Shown here in pieces: positions 38,165-50,229 of a stretch of 64,000 nucleotides of DNA. The translations under genes and the position numbers were made by a program. This DNA comes from Chiua virens (taxonomy: Eukaryota; Basidiomycota; Agaricomycetes; Boletales; Boletaceae). The stretch lies in contig JAHNUO010000004.1 in NCBI GenBank assembly GCA_019787685.1, positions 2,108,001 to 2,172,000 on the forward strand, given 5' to 3'. The notes beneath the pieces are model-generated. The model was not told the origin of the DNA and ran no database searches. It worked only from the letters and a program-made list of their open reading frames with translations. Position 1 is the stretch's first letter. Each line of letters opens with the position of its first letter.

Positions 38165-38568
38165 CGTGCCTGAGAGTTCAAACGTTCATGAGCAGATTAG
38201 TCATGACATGATGCACCCACTGGTGTGCATCCAGCTCAAATTTTATCTTCTTGCCAATGCCCGAGCCCCGCGAAAAATCGGTAAAACGGCGCATGCAAAG
38301 GTTGTGATTCGACCGACAAAGATAACACAAGGGAACTGTCATCCCGTTGCCGATTCTGGACCTGCAGCTAATTCAATAGAAACTGTGTTGTATTACTGGC
38401 CAGACTGGCCGGGCCCAGACACGAGTCTGCGTTGTGGTACGTTGTCGGTTTTCGGGTATGTGTTCACGCCACGTCTCAATTTCAGTCTGAGCTGGGCACG
38501 ACTCGGGCGTGCCCCTCAGGTGACACAAAAACTGGAGGTTCGTCCTTCTCTTTTCTGTCATCACCATC
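38165..38568. other. No recognisable gene
   Basis: About 400 bp. It should contain the promoter of the 405-residue protein and, if real, the 5' exon of the unidentified minus-strand gene. No element is clear. Confidence 0.35.
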
Positions 38569-39786
38569 ATGTCTACCTCATCTTCAGAGCATGGCTCTGT
38601 CATGCTACCATCGCACCATGACGGTACGCGCCCCTCCTCGGGACTAGACTCGACGTCTACCAGCTCTCTTTTATTTTCACTTCCTTCGGACTTGGAGACA
38701 GACGTCACACCCCCCTCTCCCGCACCCTCTCCCTCCTCCGAAGCAAAGACGTGTGCCACTTTAGGAATGACACCGACCATGGGAGACATCCTCGATACTT
38801 CTCGTCGGCTTGGACAGTTGGCGATGCAGGACAACGCCAACGTGGTCCAGAATCCGACCAGAGTAAGACGTCCCGGGTGGGTACAACACCACCACTCTCC
38901 CTGCGTCGCTGGCGACGAAGCCGGGTACGAGGCGGATGGCGACGTGGACAACGACGGGGACGGGAAGAAGTTTGACAGTGAAGGAGTGCACAGACGCGTC
39001 CGCGCTGGCGCTGGCGCGAGCACGCCTGCGGCAAACACGACGACCCATTTGAAGCGGCGTCCTACCTTTCTCCGCATCGACACCCGGCAGCAAAGACGCG
39101 TGGCGAGCATGCTCGCGACAACGACGCGGCGATCCAGTCCGAGTCCCGGCTTTCCATTTGGGGATACCGATACCGAGGTAGACGTGGACAATAAAACTCG
39201 TACTCGAAGGGCTTCGTATACGACGCCGCGCAGGGGTCGCGACAACGCAAGGGTGAGCAGTGCCACGTTGCACCCCCTGCGTGCCAAGCTTGCGCCGTTG
39301 GCGTCCATCAGGCTCAGGTCCACCAGCGCGCGCACCAACGCTGTCAAGACTGGTAAGGCGGAGTTTTACGAGCTGCGACATCGACCGGCGGGACCGTCAC
39401 CGAATCGGAGCGTGCGAGAACCTATTGGTCTCGGTATCGGCTTCCCCGAGAACCACCCCTTGCGAAGCCGGGCGTTCACCTTGCCGATGATGCCAGCGGT
39501 AGTCCAGGATCGTGCTGGACCCAGTTCTGGAGAGGGTGAGGTATTAGGAGAGGCGGTACATGAACTTGGGTCGGAGTGGTTGCCCTACTCTCGCAGCGCC
39601 AAGTGGAAGAAGATCGATGCCATCGACGACGTGACGCTGTGCGCATCCAATCCTGTTCGACTACAGGTATCTGGCGTGCTTCGACCTACCTATCCAGAAG
39701 GTATCCCCTTCTCCGATCGAGTGGTTACCCCCTGGCAACGTCCAGGTGCGGGAGGTACATTGGGGTCTGTCTGCGTCGCAGTCTGA
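38569..39786 (+). CDS. Hypothetical disordered protein, 405 residues
   Basis: Intronless frame starting at ATG 38569 in a good context (catcATGtc), beginning MSTSSSEHGSVMLP. It is rich in Ser, Thr, Pro, Arg and Asp. An acidic patch (DGDVDNDGDGKK, about residues 120-135) and several basic Arg/Ser segments suggest mostly disorder and a nuclear or phosphoregulated protein. The C-terminal ~80 residues (SEWLPYSRSAKWKKIDAIDD and what follows) look more ordered. No domain is recognised. Being long and uninterrupted in an intron-rich genome supports a real gene with no guarantee. It is convergent with the DUF1479 gene, 210 bp apart. Confidence 0.6.
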   Translation: MSTSSSEHGSVMLPSHHDGTRPSSGLDSTSTSSLLFSLPSDLETDVTPPSPAPSPSSEAKTCATLGMTPTMGDILDTSRRLGQLAMQDNANVVQNPTRVRRPGWVQHHHSPCVAGDEAGYEADGDVDNDGDGKKFDSEGVHRRVRAGAGASTPAANTTTHLKRRPTFLRIDTRQQRRVASMLATTTRRSSPSPGFPFGDTDTEVDVDNKTRTRRASYTTPRRGRDNARVSSATLHPLRAKLAPLASIRLRSTSARTNAVKTGKAEFYELRHRPAGPSPNRSVREPIGLGIGFPENHPLRSRAFTLPMMPAVVQDRAGPSSGEGEVLGEAVHELGSEWLPYSRSAKWKKIDAIDDVTLCASNPVRLQVSGVLRPTYPEGIPFSDRVVTPWQRPGAGGTLGSVCVAV

Positions 39787-39996
39787 GTCGATGGGGCTCA
39801 CGGTTCGGCGCGTCCGTGCTGGTCCGAAGATGCGATGACCTTCGTCATGTCGAGTACTCATCTGTCTTGTTGTTGAATCAATCAATCCGTGGACGCTCTT
39901 CACTATAAGTACTAACACTGTCAGGCCCACACTCGCTCGTTCCTTTTCTTGCTTCCAAGGACTTTAGTTTTACTCGATGTCACATATATACATACA

Positions 39997-41852
39997 TCAT
40001 ACACCATACGGTGGTGCACTATACTTTGCTCTTTTCTCGACGAACGTCTGATACGCCGGAACGTAGGACAGCCAGGAAGATGAGAAAGCCAGTATCAGGC
40101 GACCTGGATAGGAAGCCCCATTGCAACCCTGCCAATCGGTGCTCTCACTGTCTCCATTCGTCCCGAGCCCCACCAACGTCGTTCCCTTGGGGAGCTTGGC
40201 AAAGTCGGGCGGGTTCTGTCCCGCAAGGAACGTCGTCGCCTGCTTCATAACGTATTCCGAGTTCAGAGGCGTCTTGGGGACGGCACCGATGTACATCACT
40301 AACGTGCAAGCTCAGCACTTTGGCTGAAAACGTAGGTTCAAGTGTGCTTACCTGCAGAATCGGTGGTCCCGGTGTGTTCCTCCTCGACGGAATGGACCAC
40401 GTCCTGAAAATGCGAGTATCAATATACACGAGCGAGAAGGGACGACGTCGACGGGGGACTTACACAGTGCCAAAATACCATGTCACCAGGGTTGACTTTT
40501 GGGATGGACGTCATCGTCTCTTCGAGCCTTGAGGATGTGGGTGATCCTGGGGCGTTGGCCGGGGACCGCTGTACCCGCTGCCCACGGGGAAGATGCCAGG
40601 GAAGTCGGGCTTTGAGATATCTACCTCGGAACGTCGGTCAATGGGTGATCACAAACGCATCGGACATAATACACATACCGAACTTCCAGTTCTTGGGGTC
40701 GAGAATGTACGGAGAATCCTCGGGAACGGTAGGACTGAAGAAGGGACGAAGGAGCGTGTACGCATTGGACAGCTGAACGTCTGGGAAGACACGTAGCGTC
40801 CCTTGGGTCGGCGCTGTCTCGCTAAGGATGAGATTGTGTCAATGAGTCAGTGGGTTATCGAGAGGATGGGGGCCGACGAACCTCATGGCGAGCCATCCTT
40901 GGAAGGTTCTAAACACGGTCGCTTGTCCAGCTCGTCCATACATCGAGGAGCGTGCGTCGAGACGGTGCTCGAGTTCATAAGGATCGTGCTGGCGCCAGCT
41001 TCCTGAAAAGATGTCTTCGAAGCAACGACGGAAGGTCTTGTCTTCCCATCGCTCAATCGCACCGCCTAGAGACACTTCAGTATCAGAGCATGAGTGTGAA
41101 TGAGACAATACAAGCATACCATCAACGTGGGGCGGAAACCTTCCCCAGTGACCACCGGGGTGGCGAATGCGGAAACGATCCGCGTATGTCAAAGGAACTG
41201 AGAGATCAACACCATCCAGTTTCTTCCCGGAGTTGACATGGTACAAGTTGTTGAGCCATGCAGAGGCTTTCAAGAGGTTGGGGTGAGAACGAGCTTCCAC
41301 CTGGGGGCGCGTCCAGCTGAAATTTCGTTGAGTGAGAAAGGTAATAATGGATCGAATAAAGAACCCACTAGAGGTGGAAAAATTGTTTATCTTCCTCCGG
41401 GAAGCCTATCCGAAACCAAGAACAAAAAAAGGTCAGATGGGACGTATCGATTTGGACGTGGGTAGAGGTACCCACCTTCTGCGTGAGGGTTAGCTTTGAC
41501 AAACGCATCGAGCTCCGCCTTCCAGTTAGAGGCCGTCTGGTTGTCGACGACGCCGCGAATGACAACCGAGCCTTTGCGTTTGATTACCTCGATCTCTTCA
41601 GGGGTCAACTTGTCCAGGTCTGCAAACTTAACTTGGGGGACAAACTACGGAGCGGCTATCAACGAGGCATAGGATAGAACGTATCAATGCCAGACTCACA
41701 TCAGGACCGGCCTTGGCGATTTCGACGGTACGACTAGCCAGTTCTTCCAAGATATCATTCCAGGAAGCTGTGAGGCGCTCTTGAGTTGTCCCGGAGACTA
41801 CCTCGCGCTTCAAGTCGACAAAACGGGATGGCCAAACGTACGAGTCCGACAT
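39997..41852 (-). CDS. DUF1479 protein, putative Fe(II)/2-oxoglutarate-dependent oxygenase
   Basis: Multi-exon minus-strand gene starting at ATG 41852 with MSDSYVWPSRFVDLKREVVS. It contains LTPEEIEVIKRKGSVVIRGV, FPEEDKQFFHLYWTRPQVEA, SAWLNNLYHV and RIRHPGGHWGRFPPHVDGG. Further on are ERWEDKTFRRCFEDIFSGSW, then NPGDMVFWHCDVVHSVEEEH and a C-terminus of EKRAKYSAPPYGV. This order is typical of the DUF1479 (YbiU-like) family. His and Asp of PHVDG with the later His of HCDVVH would form the metal-binding facial triad expected of this fold. Exon joins checked (after GPD, HAEG, FHL, HVDG and LAM) keep frame. The substrate is unknown. No signal peptide. Confidence 0.88.
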
Positions 41853-42284
41853 GATATATGATATTTGAGTGGGAGGAATGAATCAAAATCCTCTGCACGG
41901 CGACCTGTTTTTATACCCCACGCACCTCACACTCTCATTGTTCGTGATTACGCCGAGGTTTCGCCGAATGATACCCAGCACGTGGGGAAAAGCTGGCACA
42001 TGTCCACCTCATCCGTTATCTGCGGAAATAATACCGTGAACAGGAAACAGGCTGATATCGGAGAATCTTCGTGAGTCGAGGGTCCCGCCAGTCTGAATGA
42101 TAGCGCCAAGCAAACACTGGGCCAAGAAAGCTGCATGTCAGCAGAGGATAGGATGTGATTGGTCCAAAGCAGATTACAAAACAAATCAGCAAGTACGATA
42201 TGGTCCAATAGGCAGGATAGCCGAGAACAACCTGAAACAATGTGCAAGAAAGGAACGAAACCTCTACCGGTGGTTCGTGGGTTA

Positions 42285-44867
42285 TCATTGTTCTGCCTCT
42301 TCCTCTTCCTCGTCCTCGACAGTCGCTTCCTGATACTGTAGTGATTGCAAGTAATGGTGAGTATGTAGGTTTCTCTCCCCGAATAACTCACCTGTTGATA
42401 CTCGGCACTACATTACGACAAGAAAAAAAATGAGTTGATCAATAGTACGAGTTAGGTGATCGCGCTCTTACATCAAATCGTTGGTGTTGCTCTCTGCTTC
42501 GGAGAATTCCATGATATCCATTCCTTCCCCTGTGTACCAGTGGAGGAATGCCCTACGTTTGAACATTACAGAGAACTTTTGAGGGGGCATCAATGATGGT
42601 GTCGCATAGCATTAGGAAGCATACTCACTTGCGTAAGGTTACGCTTGAACAATTCTTGTATGCATGTCGAGTTCGCGAGTGCTACAGCGGCCTGCGAGAG
42701 TTGAGACGATCCGTATAGATCATAAGAGGACAAACACACCTGGGGTTGCCCGACCGGTGGTACCGAGCACAACTGACACAGATACATTATCGGGAATCCA
42801 CCTAAATCACGTCACTTGGGTTGCATACAATTTCAGACACCGATACTCACTCGACGAAAAGGTTGGAGTTCTTGCGCTGCAATTGTGCAACAGATGTCTA
42901 CCGCAGGTTCAGCAAACGAATACGCGGTATGATGGATTCCTACCTCGGCCTAAAGAAGGGTCATTTGTTGGGATTCTGTGAACAAGATGTAGCAACATAC
43001 CTCATTAGAAGACACTTTCCCTCGGAAGATGCATGCAGCAGTAAGATAACGTCTGCGAAAGTGTTTGACGGAACCAACCAGAAGAAAACTAATCGAATAC
43101 TTACCCAAAGCGTGGATCAGATGCGACCAGTAAGTTTCGGCGATCGAAAAGCCTGAATAAAGAATTGAAAGGTTGACCAAGTTGTAAATCATATCACTTA
43201 CGATGCTGTTAGTTCGGGAACAGAAAGCTTCTGGAATGCCCTGGCTTTCGGATCATAGAATGGTGCATAACTTGGCATAAGGAAATGAAGCTGGAGAGTA
43301 GGATTAAGATTGGGAGAGATGATTCTAGTTCAGTAACCTACTCGGGGGAACGGGATCAAGTTCATGCTAAGCTTCCGCAAGTCACTGCGAACATCATTCA
43401 CTTTCCCGGAACGAAGTGATGAAGATGACGTACCCATTCAACTGTCCAGGGAACCGAAGACTTGTACTAACACCGCACATGACCCTCGAGATGAGCTGCA
43501 GGAATAATGAGGACAGGATGGGGTCAACTGCCTCGATATGCCTAGAAACCTACATGATTGAGGTCATCGAAGTTTGGAGATTTGATTTTGAGTGTCCGAA
43601 CGGCGATATCATACCTGTAGTGTGCTCAATAAACTGCAAGAGCAACCACTCAACAGGACTTACAGTGCCTCATTATCAATGCATACCGTCAAATCACAAT
43701 TGTCGACAAGTTGATGAATGGAGAGCAAAGCATTGTATGGCTATCAGCTAGTTAGCGATTCAACAATCTGATGGTCGGAAAAACGCATCAACGGACTTCT
43801 ACGACTGTCTCCGACACCTGATTGCAACTATTAGCTTAGTCATGGATCCATAACTGGTAGACTTGCGTTCGGTGAAGGTAAAATTGAAAATGTTTGAAGC
43901 ATTCGATCTGGGTACTCCTGCCAGACCATCAGGGCGATCATCGGGGAGAAGTCGATATACTTGCCTCCCGCAATTTGGACAAGAGTAGAGAACCAAGACC
44001 GGCACCAGTGCCTCCACCGAGGGAGTGGATGATCTGAAAACCTTGCAAGGCCTCGCATCCTTCTGCCTGTCTCCTTATGATGTCGAGGATGGGATCGATG
44101 AGCTCGGCACCTAAATGCCATTTCATTTGAAGGTTGTGATCAAGAATCTGTACGCCTACCTTCAGTGTAGACTGCCCCCCAAATCAGAGTGAGTATGGAA
44201 CGGATCGCGCATCAGAATAATGTTGCAGCTCACATCCCTTTGCCCAGTTATTCCCAGCCCCTGAGTCACTAGTGAAGAACGTATCCGGTCTGAAGAGACT
44301 TCCAAGCGGCCCTGATCTCAACTATAGCCGTGTGAGCCTTCTTTGTCTTCGAAGTTATGATCAAGACTGACAGTGATTGCAAACTCCGGACTCGAGATCG
44401 ACTTGCACACTCCTTGGAACATACTTGGTTGGGCCGTTTGAATCGACAGGGCAGAAATACACGCCAGCCTGAAAAGCAGCGATGAGTTCGGCATGTCGAA
44501 TTGTTGAGATTAGCAAATGCTTACACGCTCGATCTGGAGAGGATCTTTGCCCACGTACATCTGCAAGCACAAATGTGTCCCGGTCAAACGCCGAAAAGGT
44601 CACGATCCGGGGAAACACATAACATGACGGCAGAAACATACCCCTGAATCGTCGAGACCATGTTCTGCGAGAAGCACCTTCCAAAATCTTTCTCCGACTT
44701 GATTTCCGGCCTGCAAATTTTCGGTCAGGGATTAGGGTTCTGAATGCTCCTGCGAGCTTAGATTCCAATTACCTGACCAGCCTGTGAATGACAGGACAAG
44801 TCAGCGACATGAACATGTAGAACGGAACAAACTGCATTGCCTGTATGTTGATGATTTCCCTAGACAT
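42285..44867 (-). CDS. Divergent beta-tubulin paralogue
   Basis: Tubulin-family GTPase, about 440 residues, very finely split (some 18-20 introns). N-terminus [18 protein letters not shown] (canonical beta-tubulin MREI...QAGQCGNQ); an extra Ser precedes REI and the usual Cys of AGQC is Ala. The GTP loop reads [19 protein letters not shown]. Further blocks are [103 protein letters not shown] and the acidic tail [14 protein letters not shown]. Exon 1 is nine codons and needs a GC donor (44840). It is followed by a 9-nt microexon (44773-44781), and a 12-nt microexon lies at 44160-44171. All frames join. Many substitutions at normally invariant sites suggest a second, specialised beta-tubulin. 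Divergent from Hus1, 174 bp apart. Confidence 0.88.
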
Positions 44868-45041
44868 GGTTGAACAGAAAAAAGAGTCGATGCAGGGTTC
44901 TGACAGGGTAAGCCGACTCGAATCCCCGCCCAAATTAAAGTAAGCGCGGATCACCCTTTTTAGAAATACCCCCATAGCCAACCACGTGACCGTGTCCTAC
45001 CAAAAGCGCGTCGCGTTCGCAACTCATTTCAGCGCCTCATC
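44868..45041. promoter_or_regulatory. Shared promoter interval, beta-tubulin / Hus1
   Basis: 174 bp between divergent start codons. No TATA box is obvious. The gccaaccacg / accgtgtcc stretch in the middle has no identified factor. Confidence 0.5.
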
Positions 45042-46236
45042 ATGCGCTTCAGAGCAACAGTAGAGAACATCCCCATATTCTTCCGTGAGTTCTTGGCTTT
45101 TCAGGCTCAACTATTACCCAGTTTAGCTGGGTTAGGTATCATACAGGCTATCGAGAAACTACAAAAGAAATGCATCATCAAATTTACCGAAGACGAGATG
45201 CACATCATTTGTAATGACGACGCCAACGAAGGTGGAATCCAGGTCTGGTCGTATGTCCTCTCACATAAGGACGATCCCCTGCTTGACTTGCGGGTAGCGT
45301 CGTCAAGGTCGACTCATTATTCACCAATTACCGCATACAGTCCAACGCGGAGAACAAGATCACTGTCTCACTCTCGACAGAAGCACTCCTCTCCGCGCTA
45401 CGGTCCTCCTCAGCTTCAGCGTCCTCGTCTTCTATCGCAGCCGCAATTCTGCCTATGCATGAAGGCGACGAACTTGTCATGAAACTGGCCAAAAAGAACG
45501 ACCAAGCCGTGCTCAGCTTTGAAATGTTCGGCGTCACCCGCTCAGGCAGAAAGGTACGCGTAGCACACGACGTCCGAATCGACGTCATGCGTCCGTCCGA
45601 GGTCGACAAACTTCGCGAACCCTTGTGTCCGGAACCAGATGTGTGTTTCCTAACCTTGAGATTTTAAACGGCGCGGTTAAAGTAAGAATGCGCCAGGTTA
45701 CCATATTGTTGCCCCAGTTACAAAAGATGCGCACAATCGTGGAGAGACTCCGCCCTCTCTCCGACGTGTTGGCTCTTCGGGCCAATAATAGCGGGAAGCT
45801 CCAACTCGCGATTAGTACCGATACGGTTAAACTTGAAACGCAATGGGTGGGGTGCCCGAACCCCTCGATGAGTGCGTGGCCATTGATTGTACTCTTGCCT
45901 TGTATTGCACACTAATCCCGCGATCGGTCACGTTTTAGGACAAGTCTCCGACGAGACCGTCGCAGAACTCGAGGAAAACCCAGATCCGGATAAACTGTTC
46001 TTTGTCCATGTGTCCATTCGCAGCTTCATCAAATTTCTTAATAGTCATGTCGTTTCGACTACGACCATCGCATGTACGTGGCCCATTCTATTCCATTCAT
46101 TTGCAAATTTCTCATTGTGCCTAACCAAGGCATTTGTCAAAACCATTGTGCAATTCTCTACGTGTATATTGGTGACGTGGCGGATGCCGGTGGTGTGCTC
46201 ACGTTCTATATTCCAACCATCATCGACGATGCGTGA
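45042..46236 (+). CDS. HUS1: Checkpoint clamp subunit Hus1
   Basis: Subunit of the nuclear 9-1-1 DNA-damage checkpoint clamp. Six exons (45042-45084, 45136-45250, 45298-45640, 45697-45871, 45939-46073, 46130-46236) give 305 residues. It starts MRFRATVENIPIFF and continues CIIKFTEDEMHIICND and ANEGGIQVWSVVKVDSLF. The PCNA-like fold pieces YRIQSNAENKITVSLST and VAHDVRIDVMRPSEVDKL precede the linker, and the second half contains VTILLPQLQKMRTIVERL. It ends GDVADAGGVLTFYIPTIIDD, the usual Hus1 finish. All introns are 46-67 nt with GT-AG ends. Intact. Confidence 0.92.
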
Positions 46237-46585
46237 CATCTATTGAACGAGAACCCCCACGACGTCCGAAACCGGCTGGTTCTCGTCGGCCTAAGCACAC
46301 AGCGTCAGCCATTTTGCTTCTTCCACGGGGAGAATGCCAGCAAAATCGTGCGGATACTACCTTGTATGCAGCGGCACACATACTTGGAATCCGTGGGCAT
46401 TATATCGACAGAAAGATACAGGCAATGCAATGTAATACATCTATCGATACCACGGACGAATACGTTTACATATTCGAAGCTCGTATCCAAATCAGAATCG
46501 CTGTCCTTTCAAAGAAAATTGGTTCCAATTTTGCCTCATTCATCCTCACACCCAAGCCTCCGAGCAAACCTTGTCCGGTCGTCGA

Positions 46586-48547
46586 CTAGTTCCTACCCCG
46601 GCAGTCAATCTTCCCGCAATCCTGGCACGCATTGAGACAGAAGGTACGTCCGCCCTTGCCCTTGCAGTCCTGGGAACCACACTTGCAGCAATGTCGTGTA
46701 CGCTTCTGGGAGGGTTCGAGAATCGCGACTTCAGATGTATTCTCGCCAAAGCCAAACGGTCTCTTTAACCCGTTCTGGTCTCCTGGATGTGCATGTGGTA
46801 CATTTTGGCTTTGGGCGGGCGGGGGAAAGTAGGCATAGCCAGCGTAGGGATAGCTCACGTATGGACCAGGTTGGGCGAACGAGTAAGGGGTCGGCTGGGC
46901 AGGAGTCGGTGTCGACGTAGGAACGTCAGTAGGAACGTTGGGCATCGTGGAGGACGAAGGTTGCGAATGCGCCTGTACATGAGCTGGAGTTGGCGTTGAA
47001 TGTGACTGAGATGGTTGAGATGGTGCAGGAGCAGCCTGGCTCGGCCCCGCTTCTGCCGCGGCACTGTTGGCTTTCCATGCATTGTCGTACTCATCAGAAG
47101 TGTCCTGTTTACTTCGTGTCAGTCGGGAGCGATCGCATACTAGGGGGAACACGCACTTGGGGGGTAGCCAGCGTTGTGGCGTCAGGCTGAGGAACCACTG
47201 AGATGCCTCGCGCATCTTCGGCTGTGCCTTCTTCCTCTTCCTCCTCTTCCTGCTTTTCCCTGTCATCCTTAAGTGGATTCTGAATGGCACTTATAACCTG
47301 CAAGATAGCATCCTTGGACAATCCGGATTTCAAACACCCCTTGACCATGTTCCAAAGAGACTTTGAAACGCCCATCGCATGCCAGCTCCAGACATTCGTC
47401 CCACTTCCCATGTCGAAGTCACCTTGAAGTAACTTGGCGGGAAATTCTTCCTTGAGCCTCGTGGGAAGGGCTTGCATGATAGAGGCGTCGGTACTCGCAA
47501 ATCGGCGACCCTCTGCGTTCGTACTGGCAACACAAGCTGCGCTCTTGCAGACATATTCGCATCCGATGATGAAAAACGGCTTTTCGAGATCGTAAACTTT
47601 GATTGGTCCGGATTTGATCCGGCCGCGGTTCGTGAGCAACAAAGAACAGGTGGAACACGGAATGCCATTGAAGACGAGTGGGAGCGGGTCCCAATAAAAG
47701 AATCTGTGCTCAGAGAGCGTGCGAGAGTTGGGCCCGGAAGCAATAAGGGAAAGATAGGCCGGAGAGGATGGAAGCCAGAAGGTCTTGAGGATCGAGTACA
47801 ATGAAGGGATGGGATGGGCGTCTTTGGTCTGATGGGTGGATGGGGCAAGCGAACTCAAGTGGGATTTGAAAGCATCCTCGACGGTCGGTCCAGCCCCTGG
47901 AGGCGGATTTGGCGCTGCCAGCGTTGCGAGCAAAGACTGAAGGAACGCATCGGGCTTCGCCCGCAGCAGTTCTGCCCACTCGTCCCTACTGAGATTGGGA
48001 TCGAGATGGTACTGTTGATGAGAAGGTCCGCCTGTAGCACCATTGGTAATAGCAAGTGGGGGTGCCGAGGCAGATGTATGAGCACCCATCGGGGCGAACC
48101 CCGTTTGCCAGTTGGGAATCCCAGGATGCTGGGGGTAATAGGCCTGGAAGAAAGAAGCGCTTGAGAAAGCAGTAGCGCTTGAGATCTACGTGGACACGTA
48201 CGCCAGGAAATGGCACCCCTGGAGGGGATGGCCCTGCCTCTGCGTGGGTCTTTCCAGCAGATTTGCGTGACTGCGTTCGACGTGTACCGACGGAGCCAGC
48301 AGGAAGACCGTCTTTCCTGGGCCGTCCAACAGGCCGCTTTATCTTCTCTCCGATGACGGTGGGGTTCTCCGAGGGCTGCTTCTTGCCACTGCCTTTGGGC
48401 CTGCCCGGCCTGCGTTTCACGGGTGTTGCATTGGGATCAACCGCTGAGCTGGTAGTGAGGGCAAGTGTGGAAAATAGCGATGTGAGACTTACATTGTACG
48501 ATAGATGGACCGGACTCGGCGGGCATACTTGGGAGCGTGTTTTCCAT
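46586..48547 (-). CDS. AT-hook / DUF6729 protein with Cys-rich C-terminus
   Basis: Putative chromatin or DNA-binding protein, about 550 residues. ATG 48547 gives MENTLPSMPAESGPSIVQ. After an intron come two AT-hooks, KRRPGRPKG and KRPVGRPRKDG (about residues 25-60). The central block RTLSEHRFFYWDPLPLVFNG with Cys pairs (PCSTC), KSGPIKVYDLEKPFFIIGCE, FASTDASIMQALPTRLKEEF and NVWSWHAMGVSKSLWNMVK matches the mushroom-specific DUF6729 domain. A Pro/Ser-rich linker leads to a zinc-knuckle-like tail: HCCKCGSQDCKGKGG, then CLNACQDCGKIDCRGRN. The frame stops at TAG 46586-46588, but SRRPDKVCSEAWV continues in the +1 frame immediately after, so one extra base appears to have cost the last 13 residues. 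Function unknown. Convergent with Hus1. Confidence 0.85.
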
Positions 48548-50229
48548 GAGGATCCTTCGATCATGTTAGCGTACGAGTCGTGGATATTCGAGAGATTGAA
48601 CGGCGAGTGGAATATCTCTAACAAAAGCCGAATATGCGAAATACGTAGCCAGTGCTCAGAAAAAAAAACTTATCCAACCTAACCAACCTATCCGAACAAG
48701 CGATCTCTGTACATAAAAATTTCGCAAAAAAAAAGAGAGAAGATAATTCATCAACCACAGAATATCCTGGATAGAGATACTCACAAGATATCCGCGCAGG
48801 CCTAGCCAGCGGATTTGTACACAGTTTTTGTTATCCTGTAATCCCCTGAGACCGTCGGCTGTCGTGAGAATGCTGAAATCGCGATGAGCACAACGTTTTC
48901 TTTTCTGGTTTTTCGGTCGGCGCTTCAATTTCTTGACATTTACCCCCGCTTTATTTTGCAGACGCGATGGCACAGGTGAGCAGTCCCAATACTGTGTCTT
49001 TCATATACCCTTTGAACTTTTCTATGATGATTTCAACCGAATGCAATAGGAAGTGCCGTCTAAAAGAAAGCGTTCTCTGAGCGTTTTCTGTTGTCGATTC
49101 CCGGTTCTCTGAAATATATATTTTTCCTCTTGATTTTCCTTCGTCTTCCAGACAATCAGCTAACGCCTTCTGAAAGCAGGGAAGATCATGTGTGGAGTTC
49201 TGCGCCTTTTAATCCCTCTGGACAGCGGGTCTCATGATCGCAGGCCTTCAAATCTGTTCACCTGGGCACTACCTTTTTGATAACAGTTATCCACGTATTC
49301 AAGTAATTATGTGCCTCAAAATGTTAGCATTTTGAGTCTTGACACGCACAGCATTGCAAAGTCCGGTTGGCTAACGTTGAAGCTTTGAAGAGTGGACACC
49401 TTATGGTGTGCTCATGATGCTTCGACAGGTCATAGTGACCCCTCACACATTCCTTGATGCCTATGTTCAGAAGCTCTGCTCGTTTTCCGTGGAATTGAAT
49501 GTGTGACAATAGTTGTCATTGACCTAGTATCGCTTCGGCGTTCCGAGCCGTTGTGGGTCAGAGAAACATTTGGCAGTTAGCGTCTGCCCTGCTCCTGGGT
49601 GACTAGGGGTCAAGTCTCGGTACGCCGATCAATTCATTTGTCACTATCACGTATTATTTGTATGAATTTGGAAGGCTCACGGTTATCTATATACGCAGTC
49701 ACGACACGGGACAATCTTTCCTGGCCAATGATTTATGGCGAGGATGGCATCGGTGGCATCAGGTGCACATATGGATTAAAAGCAAGTTAAAATTAAAGAA
49801 CACTCTTGGCAATTCAGTCTACGATGTTGCGAACAGCCACTGAGCTTCGAGGACCGGGTCAAACCCCCAGGTCTCCGGATGGCATGACGCCCCATCCGGA
49901 GATCATTTTATCATCAGAGGGGTAAGGTTTCATCGCGTTCCCAGATGACCCATGATCAAAGAGGGAACTGCACGACGGCCAGTGCTTTGTGTCCGCGAAA
50001 GAGTGAAACCGGTATAGAATACTGTAGTCGTGCCCTCTAATTGTACTTCCAGATCCCAAGTTTATTCTGCCCAGGCATTGGCAGGTGCATCAATGAGATT
50101 GCGATGTTACCTTAAGTCAGATCTCATGACCGGTCACATCTACTGGTTTCAGTAAGTAGCTTATAACGCAAGAAACTGACTATGCATCGATCTACGTGTA
50201 CCATTGTACAACCATGTTTCAAACCGCTC
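48548..50229. other. Intergenic region without a supported gene
   Basis: About 1.7 kb. Holds A-rich runs around 48660-48740 and an inverted repeat at 49872-49902. No coding sequence recognised. Confidence 0.4.
49872..49902. other. Perfect 11-bp inverted repeat
   Basis: tctccggatgg and ccatccggaga separated by nine bases. Could fold as a hairpin in RNA or bind a dimeric factor. Confidence 0.5.

Noticed and set aside
38373..39381. Long minus-strand frames opposite the 405-residue protein
   Set aside because: They overlap the plus-strand frame that has the good start context. Their composition is what GC-rich antisense would give, and they have no ATG context or domain.
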